Below, one piece after another: positions 1 through 8,125 of a stretch of DNA of 64,000 bases (position 1 is its first letter; each line of letters starts with the position of its first letter). This stretch comes from Candidatus Bathyarchaeota archaeon (GTDB taxonomy: Archaea > Thermoproteota > Bathyarchaeia > Bathyarchaeales > Bathycorpusculaceae): contig JAGTQX010000012.1 of NCBI GenBank assembly GCA_018396675.1, forward strand, positions 58,859 through 122,858, in the 5' to 3' direction. The translations under genes were made by a program, and so were the position numbers. The notes below the pieces were generated by a model that did not search any database, was not told the DNA's origin, and saw only the letters and a list, made by a program, of their open reading frames with translations.

Positions 1-114
1 CAGGAACTGATTGAGTTAAAGGAAAAACTCAGGTCTCCAAATGAAGGCGAGGAAGACGAGAAAGAAAAACGGCGAAAAGAATACTTGAAATGGTGGCTTA
101 GCAAGAAAAAATAG
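1..114 (+). CDS. 3' end of an unidentified gene (5' partial); integration target
   Basis: Frame 1 is open from the first base of the window to a TAG at 112-114 and gives 37 residues rich in Glu, Lys and Arg, ending in SKKK. It is too short to identify. The last five codons, including the stop, are contained in the 16-bp repeat that also occurs at 10537-10552, so this looks like a host gene whose 3' end was the integration target and was restored by the incoming element. The alternative, that it is an element gene, is less likely because the integrase lies on the other side of the repeat. Confidence 0.55.
   Translation, partial: QELIELKEKLRSPNEGEEDEKEKRRKEYLKWWLSKKK
99..114. repeat. Putative attL (16-bp direct repeat)
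   Basis: TAGCAAGAAAAAATAG, identical to 10537-10552. It supplies the SKKK-stop end of the gene entering from the left and lies 45 bp from the integrase stop codon, the usual position of attL for an archaeal tyrosine recombinase that targets a gene 3' end. Identity does not extend further on either side. Confidence 0.65.
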
Positions 115-158
115 TTGAAATCTGCAGAAAGTAAACCCTTTTTCATAGTTTACATCAT

Positions 159-1439
159 CTATTTGCGCTTTCTGAAGAACATTAAGCCGTCTTTTATGCA
201 TACATATTCGAAGCCAACTTCTAGCAACGCTTTAATTTCTTCTGGAGTCTGTGCGACTTTAACGTGAAACTCTTCTGGGGCGTTTTCAAATATTGCTTGT
301 TCAATGTTGATGTATATTTCTGTGCTTTTGAGGCTTTTATGGCCTAACACTCGTTTAACATGCCATGGATCTTTGGTTTTATGGTATTCCATGGTTCCTT
401 TCCAATGGCGAAGTATGTGATAATGGATTTGTAGAAGTCTAGGATTTTGAAGTTTAAAAGCGGCTTTTTTCCTTGCTTTACGAAGGCTTTCAATGTAGGA
501 GTTCTTTTTAGCTTTTCCACCGAAGATTTTTATGTCTTCTTTAGGCAGTTTACTCAGCATGTTTAACAGTTTGTCGCTTATTTTGAGTATTCTCGAGTTG
601 CTTCCTTTCTCTGCTTCAATCCTTACAACTTTGCGTTCAGAATCTATGTCTGTCCATTTAAGTTCTAGAGCTTCGCTAAGTCTAGCCCCTGTCTCTTTTA
701 ATATTTGAAGCAGAGCAGCGGTTCTTTTAGAACTACACGCTATTAAATCGTCAATTTCCCTTTCCAAGGGAATGAATGGGATTTTCTGCATGGGTTTATA
801 GTTTGGCGGTTCCCATGGGATGTTCATGTATTTTGCGAAACTTTTATACGCGTCAACCATTACCCGTTTGGTTCCAGTTGAACATTCATAAGTTGCTATA
901 GCTTCTTTCACTTTTTCAGGGTTAAGCAGGTCAACGCCTTTTTCTGCTAGAAGCTTCAACACTGATGTGCGTGTTTGAATGGTTGACTCTGTTTTTCCGT
1001 TTCGTTTCAGCCACCACATGAATTCAACAAGTTTTCCTTTGACGTCGGCTTTGTCTGTCGTAACTGATGTGGCTCCCGCATTAAGCCCGCTTGTCGTTTT
1101 CCCATCTACTTCAGCCAAAGCAATCGCCTTGGCCGCCGAGTTTTTCGCTTGGCTCCTATAGCCCTCAGCGCCTACTCGGCACTTCTCATTATGCCCCTCA
1201 TGGGTTTTTAAATTCTTGCTTCCATGTTGCCTTTCAGCTTTAGGCCAGGAGAAGCGTAAACCGCAATCCCTGCATAGGTAGCGTTGAACGGTTTGACCGT
1301 CAGCTAAATAGCGCAGCCCATCCCTGTAAAGCCTTTTTGAACTGCATTCTGGACATTTAAGGCTTAAATCTACGACGGATAAGCCTATGTCCGTCGTAAC
1401 GGGTTTTTCCGTTTGGCCTATTGCGGGAGCCTCATCCAT
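159..1439 (-). CDS. Tyrosine recombinase (integrase) with N-terminal zinc ribbon
   Basis: Site-specific recombinase, presumably responsible for integrating and excising this element. Residues about 27-65 form a CPEC...CRDC zinc ribbon of the kind seen in front of transposases. A SAM-like core-binding region follows (about 130-210), then the catalytic domain with Arg in TGARLSEAL (about residue 251), the HILRH box (about 342), LGH (about 365) and the nucleophilic Tyr in STEIYI (about 374). The Arg, His-x-x-Arg, His and Tyr signature residues are visible and the catalytic domain appears complete. The gene is transcribed toward the left repeat and is the outermost element gene. Confidence 0.93.
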   Translation of the reverse strand: MDEAPAIGQTEKPVTTDIGLSVVDLSLKCPECSSKRLYRDGLRYLADGQTVQRYLCRDCGLRFSWPKAERQHGSKNLKTHEGHNEKCRVGAEGYRSQAKNSAAKAIALAEVDGKTTSGLNAGATSVTTDKADVKGKLVEFMWWLKRNGKTESTIQTRTSVLKLLAEKGVDLLNPEKVKEAIATYECSTGTKRVMVDAYKSFAKYMNIPWEPPNYKPMQKIPFIPLEREIDDLIACSSKRTAALLQILKETGARLSEALELKWTDIDSERKVVRIEAEKGSNSRILKISDKLLNMLSKLPKEDIKIFGGKAKKNSYIESLRKARKKAAFKLQNPRLLQIHYHILRHWKGTMEYHKTKDPWHVKRVLGHKSLKSTEIYINIEQAIFENAPEEFHVKVAQTPEEIKALLEVGFEYVCIKDGLMFFRKRK

Positions 1440-1457
1440 AAAGTTTTAAACACCTTT

Positions 1458-1679
1458 TCAAATTTTAGGCGGCCTTCCAGGCATCATTTTAGGTCTGCTT
1501 TTATCAGGCTTATAGTGGGCTAGGCGTTTAAGTTCGAGGAAAAGGCGGATGTCTATCCATAATCTGTCGTTATGTTTGAGGTAATACATTATCTTGTTTA
1601 CGGTTGGGTTTCGCCTTCGCGTCTGAATAAACTGTTCTATGGCTTCCAGCTCTTTAGGGGTGAAAATATAGGTTCTCAA
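1458..1679 (-). CDS. Hypothetical small basic protein
   Basis: A 73-residue basic protein of no recognised family, with predicted helices and a Lys/Arg/Pro-rich tail ending PGRPPKI. It lies immediately upstream of the integrase with an 18-bp gap and the same orientation, so the two are probably co-transcribed. Its charge is compatible with nucleic-acid binding or with acting as an accessory recombination factor, but nothing in the sequence demonstrates this. Confidence 0.6.
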   Translation of the reverse strand: MRTYIFTPKELEAIEQFIQTRRRNPTVNKIMYYLKHNDRLWIDIRLFLELKRLAHYKPDKSRPKMMPGRPPKI

Positions 1680-1741
1680 GTTTTGTTAAACCTCTCCGCA
1701 GAATTTTTCGCTAAATTCCAACTGTTGGAATTTCTAGCCCC

Positions 1742-2008
1742 CTATTTTTCACCTAAAATTTGCCTTGCTTTTTCCAAGGTTTTCTCAGCTTGTCGTCGTG
1801 CTTTAACCCTTCCAAGCGTTTGAAGCTTCATGTTTACACGGTTAAGGTTGTCCAAGGCTTGAAGCAGTAGCATGGCGTCTTTATGATTTCCAGCCTTCTG
1901 CAGCCTTTCCAATACTTTTGTAACTTTTTTTATGGCGTCAGCTGTCAATGAACACATTTTGGCATATTCATAGGCGGAAAATGAGGGTTTTTCGCTTTCG
2001 CCTTCCAT
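1742..2008 (-). CDS. Hypothetical helical protein
   Basis: An 88-residue, mostly alpha-helical protein with heptad-like spacing (KKVTKVLERLQ; RQAEKTLEKARQ). No family recognised. Similar in size and character to the next gene (2111-2353); both end in long basic amphipathic helices, so they may be distant relatives or partners. It belongs to the leftward element block. Confidence 0.55.
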   Translation of the reverse strand: MEGESEKPSFSAYEYAKMCSLTADAIKKVTKVLERLQKAGNHKDAMLLLQALDNLNRVNMKLQTLGRVKARRQAEKTLEKARQILGEK

Positions 2009-2110
2009 TTTATATGCGCTCTTTTATGCCCTAAATCAGTTGCCATGGGGCAATCATAGCCTTCCATTTACGGGCTCAGAGCTTGCCAACATCATCATTT
2101 TCATCACTCT

Positions 2111-2353
2111 CTATGTTGTAGCTAAATAACGCTGCCTCATGGAAACTTGTTTCAGCTTCTCTTGAACCTTTAGTTTTGCCATGTTTTTCGGGTTTATCAG
2201 GCTGTTTTGAAGCTGTAACAGTGTTTGCAGGGCTTGGTTTAAGGTTAAAGCTGCTATTTTAATGTTGTAGTTATTCAGATGTGCTAAGCCCTTTTCCACT
2301 TGTGAGATTGCGGTTGCAAGCTGTGTGGAGACTTCTCGTTTTCTCATTTTCAT
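2111..2353 (-). CDS. Hypothetical helical protein
   Basis: An 80-residue protein with many Leu, Gln and Asn residues (HLNNYNIKIAALTLNQALQTLLQLQ), predicted as one or two long amphipathic helices. Family unknown. It starts 6 bp downstream of the stop of the MuF-like gene in the same direction, so it is probably translated from the same mRNA. Confidence 0.55.
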   Translation of the reverse strand: MKMRKREVSTQLATAISQVEKGLAHLNNYNIKIAALTLNQALQTLLQLQNSLINPKNMAKLKVQEKLKQVSMRQRYLATT

Positions 2354-2359
2354 CGCCCC

Positions 2360-3040
2360 CTATGTTGTGGGTATAAGTGTGCGGCTTAACTCCCGGACGT
2401 CCTTCAAGGCTTTGCGGCGTTCCTCTTCCTTGTCTCGGTTTAATTCAGCTTTCAACTCGTTGAAAAGTTTTTGAACTTCAGCCAAAATAGCCTGTCTTTC
2501 CCGTAAATATTCTTCCTCCCGCCTTCTCCTCTCCTCTTCTGCAAGCTGTTGCATGTATACTTCAATGGCTAAAATTACCATTTGAAACATTAAAACACCG
2601 ACTATAGATGGAACTCCAGCCATTGTAAGGAAATAAGTCATCATTGAAAGGCTACGATACATTGCGCTGGTGGATCTGCCACGAGCGAGTGCTAACGCTG
2701 CTCCAAGCGTAGTCCGAGTCATTCTCGCTGAAGGCCAGTAGAGGAACCCAGCTTCTCCGGCCTCTCCAGCTTCAACACCTTCAGCCTCTGTGCCTTCAGC
2801 TATTTTTAAAAGTTGGCAGCGACAGTTAGGATGTTGATTAACGCTACATGTGTCGCCGGTGAGGCTTAAATTTGGGAAAAGCGATAATGCTTCTTCCCAT
2901 GTGAAAATCATCCCGTCATATTGAACGCAGCCTAAACAAGTTCGCTCGTCAACTACAGCCATGTATTGCCATAAACTGGATTTGCCTGGTTTTTCAACTT
3001 CCTCACCTAGTAATGCCTCTCCAGCCGTTTCTTCAACCAT
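2360..3040 (-). CDS. MuF-like protein with membrane segment and coiled coil
   Basis: 226 residues. The N-terminal part carries DERTCLGC, a downstream DG and HPNCRC (residues about 31-72), the pattern that closes phage Mu gpF / SPP1 gp7 minor head (head morphogenesis) proteins. Ala/Gly/Glu-rich linker follows, then a hydrophobic stretch of about 30 residues (about 130-160) that could form one or two membrane helices, and a highly charged coiled coil to the end. In phages the MuF domain is normally part of a larger head protein; a small membrane-linked version is unusual. Its start overlaps the previous stop as TAATG, indicating translational coupling. Virion or membrane-associated function is inference. 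Confidence 0.65.
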   Translation of the reverse strand: MVEETAGEALLGEEVEKPGKSSLWQYMAVVDERTCLGCVQYDGMIFTWEEALSLFPNLSLTGDTCSVNQHPNCRCQLLKIAEGTEAEGVEAGEAGEAGFLYWPSARMTRTTLGAALALARGRSTSAMYRSLSMMTYFLTMAGVPSIVGVLMFQMVILAIEVYMQQLAEEERRRREEEYLRERQAILAEVQKLFNELKAELNRDKEEERRKALKDVRELSRTLIPTT

Positions 3041-3234
3041 TACTTATCATCTCTTTTCACAGTTCTAGGAATTTCTGAGGGCGGCTTGGGCGTAGGTATC
3101 TCATTTTTTGCGGGCTCAATATAACCGCCTGTCTGAGGCCCGCCCATAACGGGCGAAGCACCAGCAACTTTAGCCGGCTTGAAACGTCGGCTGTCAGGGC
3201 TTGATGGAATTTTATCTTCAGCCATTTTACTCAC
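3040..3234 (-). CDS. Hypothetical proline-rich disordered protein
   Basis: 64 residues, rich in Pro, Lys and Ser, with no hydrophobic core, so probably intrinsically disordered. No family recognised. The stop overlaps the start of the MuF-like gene (TAATG) and the start overlaps the end of the upstream small gene, so it sits in a tightly coupled cassette. Confidence 0.5.
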   Translation of the reverse strand: MSKMAEDKIPSSPDSRRFKPAKVAGASPVMGGPQTGGYIEPAKNEIPTPKPPSEIPRTVKRDDK

Positions 3235-3418
3235 CTCTTTTCAGTTTGTTTGGCTTCGTTAGTTCCATGTCAACATGATGTATCGGAGTTTTTGTTGGAC
3301 TTATGGAATATGTGCCGGGCTGTCGAACCATCGGCTCGCCTTCAGTGTGCGGCTTATCCATGTCGAAGGAGGCCCAGGGTCTTTGCTTATCCTTCCCCAT
3401 TTTTTCACCTCCCTTCAA
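3227..3418 (-). CDS. Hypothetical small polar protein
   Basis: 63 residues, polar, Pro/Lys-rich; no recognised domain. A second possible start at residue 7 (MGKDKQ) is preceded by GGAGG within the ORF, so the true product may be six residues shorter. It overlaps both neighbours by about 8-14 bp, typical of compact viral or plasmid gene blocks. Confidence 0.5.
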   Translation of the reverse strand: MKGGEKMGKDKQRPWASFDMDKPHTEGEPMVRQPGTYSISPTKTPIHHVDMELTKPNKLKRGE

Positions 3419-4019
3419 ATTTTAAACGTTCAATTCTAACTTGAATTGTGTTTGAGCAGTGGGGACATGAGACGGGATGGCTGTCTCCAACAAGACGGTA
3501 GATGTTGCGAAACTCATTCTCGTTTTGACATGAGAGTATATTCTGGAATAAGCCGACATTTCTCATATCCCATTTGAACTCTGTTTGACATTTTGGACAT
3601 TTTATTGTCAGTTCTGAACCGTCAGCGTCTATCAAGCCTTCGAAGTAAAAAATGATGTTTTTATCATAGACTTCTTTTTTCTCGTAAATTTTCTTAGCCT
3701 TCTCCGATAAATCTTGAACTTCCCTGCTTAATGTTTCTATGCCCGTTTTAAGCTTGTTTACGGCTGTTTGCCATTCCTTAAGCTCTGCTTGATAATTAAA
3801 CTGCAAAGTTTTCTCCAGAAAAAACTTTACAACGGCTAAGTCAACGTTTTTGAATTCTAGCTTCTCTAACGCCCGTTTCAGCTCCTCGATTTCGGCTTGT
3901 CTTTTTGAAAGTTCACTTTCTAAAGAGTTGATTTGCTGCTGAAGTTCAGCCTGCCTTTTCTGGAAGAGTTCCTCAAGTTTCCTCCGTTTTTCAACCTCTA
4001 AATGTCGAATTTCCTCCAT
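3405..4019 (-). CDS. Coiled-coil protein with C-terminal zinc ribbon
   Basis: 204 residues from the chosen start (MEEIRHLEV), which has GGAGG about 7 bp upstream; the longer ORF start at 4094 would overlap the preceding gene by 64 bp and lacks such a site. The first 120 residues form a long charged coiled coil. The C-terminal third has CPKC and CPHC pairs (about 145-190) that would form a split zinc ribbon. No known family. The combination suggests a structural or tethering protein, or a nucleic-acid binding scaffold; this is inference. Confidence 0.6.
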   Translation of the reverse strand: MEEIRHLEVEKRRKLEELFQKRQAELQQQINSLESELSKRQAEIEELKRALEKLEFKNVDLAVVKFFLEKTLQFNYQAELKEWQTAVNKLKTGIETLSREVQDLSEKAKKIYEKKEVYDKNIIFYFEGLIDADGSELTIKCPKCQTEFKWDMRNVGLFQNILSCQNENEFRNIYRLVGDSHPVSCPHCSNTIQVRIERLKFEGR

Positions 4020-4030
4020 TCCTCTGCCTC

Positions 4031-4282
4031 CTACAATAACCCCTTCGCCCTTAGCCTTTCCTCGAATTCTCTCTGAAGCTGCTTGTCTATCCAATATAAC
4101 CTCAGCCGATAGGATGGCAATTCGATTTTAGGCAGCTTCTCCGCTAAAAACGCCAACAACTCCGCGGCTATTTTTTCTTGGTATGGTTGAAGCCGCCATT
4201 TAGCCTGCATTAAAGCTTCAAACTCCATGCGCTCACGCTCTTCCTGTTTTCGCTGTATCTGCTCGATTTTTTTATCCGTCAA
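4031..4282 (-). CDS. Hypothetical helical charged protein
   Basis: 83 residues, strongly helical and charged (KIEQIQRKQEERERMEFEAL), with a Leu-rich second half. No recognised family. First gene of the leftward block below the primase gene; the 108-bp gap upstream of it may hold the block's promoter. The following gene begins 11 bp after its stop. Confidence 0.55.
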   Translation of the reverse strand: MTDKKIEQIQRKQEERERMEFEALMQAKWRLQPYQEKIAAELLAFLAEKLPKIELPSYRLRLYWIDKQLQREFEERLRAKGLL

Positions 4283-4390
4283 AATTTACCGTCACCTCAC
4301 TTTCATTTTTCGGGTTTGCGGGGCTGAAGGCAAACGCCTTACAACCCATTCGCAAATTTAAGCAAGAAAAAATGTGATTTATAGGAAACC
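4283..4390. other. Intergenic gap with third att-like core
   Basis: This 108-bp gap separates the primase gene from the block of small genes. It contains AGCAAGAAAAAAT at 4361-4373, the same 13-mer as the core of both terminal repeats. It could be a remnant att site between two modules or a chance A-rich match. Confidence 0.35.
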
Positions 4391-7300
4391 TCATTTTTTC
4401 AACCCTCCGGTGTTGAAATGGCAAAAACGTTTATGGGAGCTTCTGAACGTTTCTACACATGGAAAAACATGCCCCTTGACCGTTAGCAAATCTAGAATTT
4501 GATTAAGGACAATTTCCAAATCGTTTTTTATAATTGTGAAGCTGGCCCAGTCGTCGGTTACTCCGAAAAACTGCTTGAAAATTTTTTTGTTGGCTTTATG
4601 TTCTAAAATGTAGCTGGTTACGAAACGCCATAAAGCCCTTTGGCCCTGGGCTGTCAACCTGTAAGGCGTTTCGCATAAATATATATTGATATCCGCGTAT
4701 CGTAACCCTTTACGGACTTTTATAATTTTTCTAAATTGTTGAGTTAATTTTACATTGAAGTCTGGAAGATCAAAACATGACAGGTCTCCATGACAGCTTT
4801 CGCATGAGTTAGGCGGTATGGGCTTACCTGTGCCTATACAGCCGGGAACTGTAGAATCCCTTGTTAGGCTGGATTCTTTCCGCATTTTTCCGAAATGTTC
4901 AAGGGCTTTAATCCGGGCTAAGAACCATGTTAGAGGACCTCTAACTTTAATTTCGGTTCCGTCTGGAAACGTTAGATTCATAGGTAGGTTGCGGTTACAC
5001 TTTCGCGTAAACTCGACGGCTTTCCAAGCCCAAACATTAGGAATTTTAGCGGTTAGCCCGACCCAACGCAGCATTCCAAGACGTATTCCAGGCTTACGTT
5101 CACCTTCGCCTTCAGCTCTCTCAGAGGACTCCTCAATTATTGCCTCTTCTTCGGTAGGGGCTTCAACTCTTTCAAGCGGATGGCTGTCATCAAGTTCAAT
5201 GATTTTGATTCGTTTTAGGGTGACAGGTTGAACAGGTTGGACAGGTCTATAGGTGAGGGGCAACTCTACAAAACGTTTACCATGACTTTTAATGATTTTA
5301 AGTCCAAGTCTTGTTTTAGCAATTCGGGACAACTTTTGGTTTAAACTTTTAAGTTCATTCTCATCCGGGTTCGGATCATCAAAGATTGTTTTAGCAATTT
5401 TAATTAGAGGCACGCGGATAACAGTCTTTTCATCCTCTTTCCTCAAATATGGTTGAAACGTTTCCTTGTCTTGTTCCCCGAAACTAAACAAAGTTTTCTC
5501 CCGGGGGCTCACCAATACACCTGTCTCACCTGTCTGACCTGTCACCCAGTCCAGGATTTTAGAAAGCGCCTCGTTGAATTGTTCTTCAAGTTGCCAGTCT
5601 GGATCTGACGCTTTAATTTGGGCTTCAAGCTCTTGTGCTAGCTCGTTTATCGCTTCTTTGAATCCTAGGTTCAACAAAATCAATGGTGCCAAAACCTCTT
5701 TAATCCGGCTGCTTGAAACATTAAGCTCAGCCTCGATTTCTGGGGTTTCAAGGGATTCAACTTTGGTTTTTAACTCATTATACTTGCGAAAACGCCATAA
5801 AATCAGCTTATTGCGAAGGGCTTGAGCTTCCACCAAAAACTTTTTATCACGATACAAGGGCATCGGCTTACTTTTCTCGCGGGCAATAAAGGTGAGGCAT
5901 CTGGATTCTAAAGCTTTATCGCGAAATTCCTCTCGCGTGGCTAGAAGCTTAGGACCAAACACGTTGTAGCTTATGGTTTTCTGCGGGTTTATGTCGTCAG
6001 CCCTAGTATAATGGCCGAGCCGCCTGTCATAGCCAATGTTTAAGATTTTCACAATAAACGCGTAGAGGCTTGACTTATCAAAGTCAGCCTCGTCTATTAG
6101 AGCTGTTCCACGCCAAAGGTTAATGCGTCTTACTATAGCCTTGTCCGTGTCACATCCGGCCAATATTATGGGCCGATAACATATTGAGCCAACCGTGTCA
6201 AGCCAAGCGGACTTTCCACGTCCATAAGGGCCTAAAGCCCTACGGTAGGGGAGCCGTGGCAGCAAATCATAAACGTAAGTTAGGAAGACATAGAGGGCGT
6301 CAAGTTTACGCTCAAACTCGTTTGGGCTTTCATGCCATTTATTCAAAAAGTCTATGACTTCTTGGAATAGTTTTTCTTCACTTTCATACTCCTCAACCAT
6401 GCTAGGCAGAAGTGTTAAGCAGTTCTTTACGTCTGGGTTTTTAATGGGCTTGTAAATGCAGTCTTCAAGCTCTATTTGCTCCATTTGCTCCGTTAAGCCC
6501 GTTTTTGGATCGTAAACTAGAAAGGAAACATCCTTACCGTCGAATGCTTCCTCAATTAAGCGGCCGTCTGGCAATTCAGCCGATGGAGTCCTAATGATTT
6601 TCTTATGGCCTTTTTGAATGGGACATTCAGCCTCTTTACAGTTAGCTTTTAGCAGCGGATCGTCGCAACCATAGATGTAGCCGTGGGTTTCAGCAGACTT
6701 TAAAATCGCCTCAACTTCTCTGTTTGGCAAAGGCGGCCGGTTACGACTATTCCAAGCTTTTAACTTATCAAAAGCCTTAGTCCTACTGACCCCCTTGAAA
6801 TTGAGTAAATAAGAGGCAAGCCGAATGGCCGTTTCGTTTCTAAGCCCTTCCGCAGCACCCTGAATTAAAGCCTTTATACATGGTGGATCAGACCCCTTAT
6901 AACCCTCTATGGGTTTTTCGCGATTAAACCAGCCTTCAACTTCAACTTTGACACCAACTCTGCGGAGAGTATCATAAAAGACAACTTCAAGATTAGCTAC
7001 TTCTGTAAGGTTATTGTCGTTCAACCGCCTGTAGCCTGCACTAGGCACCATAATGCAAAGTTTGCCTTCACCTAAAAGCTCCAGGCCGCAAATGTTATGA
7101 TAGGCGCTGATTGACTTCGGTTTTTCTCTAGCCCAATATATATAATGTAGCCCCTTGCTTGGAGTCTCTTCTATTTGGGTTACTGGCATGTTTTTGAGGG
7201 CTTGCTTCCCTTTTTCTATAGCCTCTTGGCAAACATTCTTTACATCAAAATCTACAGCCCCAAAATATAAGCCGTTTTTGGCTTTTGAACCGCAGATTAT

Positions 7301-7471
7301 AGCGAATCCATCCGCCTCACCCCATGGAAACCCGTTAAAGTCTTGCTCGGTTTGAGGCTCCGTCTGCCATCGGCCCCATTCAACAAGCGGCTGCTTGCCT
7401 TTCAAAGGAACAACCGGAAGCCCTAAAGTCCAATAGTCTCTTGCAGCTTCGATAACATCATTCATCAACAC
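4391..7471 (-). CDS. Primase-polymerase / helicase replication protein
   Basis: Large replication initiator of the archaeal plasmid and virus type. The N-terminal archaeo-eukaryotic primase-polymerase domain (about 1-170) has the metal-binding pair in AVDFDVKN (about residue 74) and GLHYIYW. A PriCT-like helical region (about 205-270) and a Cys cluster (CDDP...NC...EC) follow. The helicase/ATPase core has Walker A GPYGRGKS (about 412) and Walker B TALIDEAD (about 454). The C-terminal 200 residues, with another Cys-rich patch (SCESCHGDLSC), are not recognised. The ORF opens with GTG, but ATG two codons later (7465) fits the AGAGGG ribosome site better. Complete by length (1,026 residues). Confidence 0.88.
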   Translation of the reverse strand: MLMNDVIEAARDYWTLGLPVVPLKGKQPLVEWGRWQTEPQTEQDFNGFPWGEADGFAIICGSKAKNGLYFGAVDFDVKNVCQEAIEKGKQALKNMPVTQIEETPSKGLHYIYWAREKPKSISAYHNICGLELLGEGKLCIMVPSAGYRRLNDNNLTEVANLEVVFYDTLRRVGVKVEVEGWFNREKPIEGYKGSDPPCIKALIQGAAEGLRNETAIRLASYLLNFKGVSRTKAFDKLKAWNSRNRPPLPNREVEAILKSAETHGYIYGCDDPLLKANCKEAECPIQKGHKKIIRTPSAELPDGRLIEEAFDGKDVSFLVYDPKTGLTEQMEQIELEDCIYKPIKNPDVKNCLTLLPSMVEEYESEEKLFQEVIDFLNKWHESPNEFERKLDALYVFLTYVYDLLPRLPYRRALGPYGRGKSAWLDTVGSICYRPIILAGCDTDKAIVRRINLWRGTALIDEADFDKSSLYAFIVKILNIGYDRRLGHYTRADDINPQKTISYNVFGPKLLATREEFRDKALESRCLTFIAREKSKPMPLYRDKKFLVEAQALRNKLILWRFRKYNELKTKVESLETPEIEAELNVSSSRIKEVLAPLILLNLGFKEAINELAQELEAQIKASDPDWQLEEQFNEALSKILDWVTGQTGETGVLVSPREKTLFSFGEQDKETFQPYLRKEDEKTVIRVPLIKIAKTIFDDPNPDENELKSLNQKLSRIAKTRLGLKIIKSHGKRFVELPLTYRPVQPVQPVTLKRIKIIELDDSHPLERVEAPTEEEAIIEESSERAEGEGERKPGIRLGMLRWVGLTAKIPNVWAWKAVEFTRKCNRNLPMNLTFPDGTEIKVRGPLTWFLARIKALEHFGKMRKESSLTRDSTVPGCIGTGKPIPPNSCESCHGDLSCFDLPDFNVKLTQQFRKIIKVRKGLRYADINIYLCETPYRLTAQGQRALWRFVTSYILEHKANKKIFKQFFGVTDDWASFTIIKNDLEIVLNQILDLLTVKGHVFPCVETFRSSHKRFCHFNTGGLKK

Positions 7472-7545
7472 ACCCTCTCATTTTTCTCTACCAGTATATT
7501 CCAAAAAACGGCGAAAACCGTGTTGAAATGTGGCGTGCAACCTTT

Positions 7546-7965
7546 TCAAATTTTTCCCTCCCTCTGCAGCTTGACAAGCCTTCTATCCATCCGTGATAAA
7601 TCGCCAAGCAAAGGCTCAGCGAACCACATGTGTTTCTCTTTGAAGTCGTTCCAGCAGCCACACTTTTTACATCTAGCCCGAAACCTGCCCCGATGTAACT
7701 CATAATCAAACATTTGCGGGTCATCATTTCCACATTTACATTTTAAAATGCCAAGCCAGTTGTATTTTTGCGTCAAGCGGAATGTTAGCCAAGCCTCTCT
7801 GAGAAGCTTATAACTCCATAAAGGCAAGTCTTTCTCGTTCAACGTCTTCTTTTTTGGTCTTCCCGGCCCAGGCGCTGTGCCTTTAATGAATCGGCCGCGT
7901 TCATCGCGTAACGTCAATGTCAGAAGCATCATACACCATTCCCACAAGGCCGAATCCGTCAGCAT
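7546..7965 (-). CDS. Hypothetical zinc-finger protein with GRF(I/A)KG-PGRP motif
   Basis: 139 residues. Near the start is RDERGRFIKGTAPGPGRPKK, resembling the AT-hook-like N-terminus of phage small-terminase or DUF5681 proteins, followed by a CKCG...CKKCG zinc ribbon (about 75-105). DNA binding is likely; exact role unknown. The ORF overlaps the upstream RHH gene by about 65 bp, so a start at residue 12 or 13 (about 7932) is more probable. It lies upstream of the replication protein in the same direction. The overlapping ORF 7488-7733 is its shadow. Confidence 0.6.
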   Translation of the reverse strand: MLTDSALWEWCMMLLTLTLRDERGRFIKGTAPGPGRPKKKTLNEKDLPLWSYKLLREAWLTFRLTQKYNWLGILKCKCGNDDPQMFDYELHRGRFRARCKKCGCWNDFKEKHMWFAEPLLGDLSRMDRRLVKLQREGKI

Positions 7966-8125
7966 ACACCTTTCTCAAAAGGCCTAATCTTTCAAACTCA
8001 TTTCTCAATGCGTATCTTATGAAGTCATGGCGTGTTAGGCCTAGCTTTTCACTACAGTGATCGAGTAGTTGTACTTCATGGCGGTTTAACAAGATGCTAA
8101 TTTTACTGTTTCTTTTGGTTTTCAC
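7901..8125 (-). CDS. Ribbon-helix-helix DNA-binding protein
   Basis: 74 residues. The N-terminal part (KISILLNRHEVQLLDHCSEK, then LGLTRHDFIRYALRNEF) matches a beta-strand followed by two helices of the MetJ/Arc/CopG fold. It is the first gene of the leftward replication block and sits next to a divergent promoter region rich in inverted repeats (8148-8222), so it is a good candidate for an autorepressor of that region. Confidence 0.7.
   Translation of the reverse strand: MKTKRNSKISILLNRHEVQLLDHCSEKLGLTRHDFIRYALRNEFERLGLLRKVYADGFGLVGMVYDASDIDVTR

Noticed and set aside
5220-5547. Repeated ACAGGT/ACCTGT runs inside the primase gene
   Set aside because: They encode PVQPVQPV and TGQTGETG low-complexity linkers in frame, so protein repeats explain them.
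7488-7733. 81-residue leftward ORF
   Set aside because: Overlaps the zinc-finger gene 7546-7965 in another frame; that gene has recognisable motifs, this one does not.
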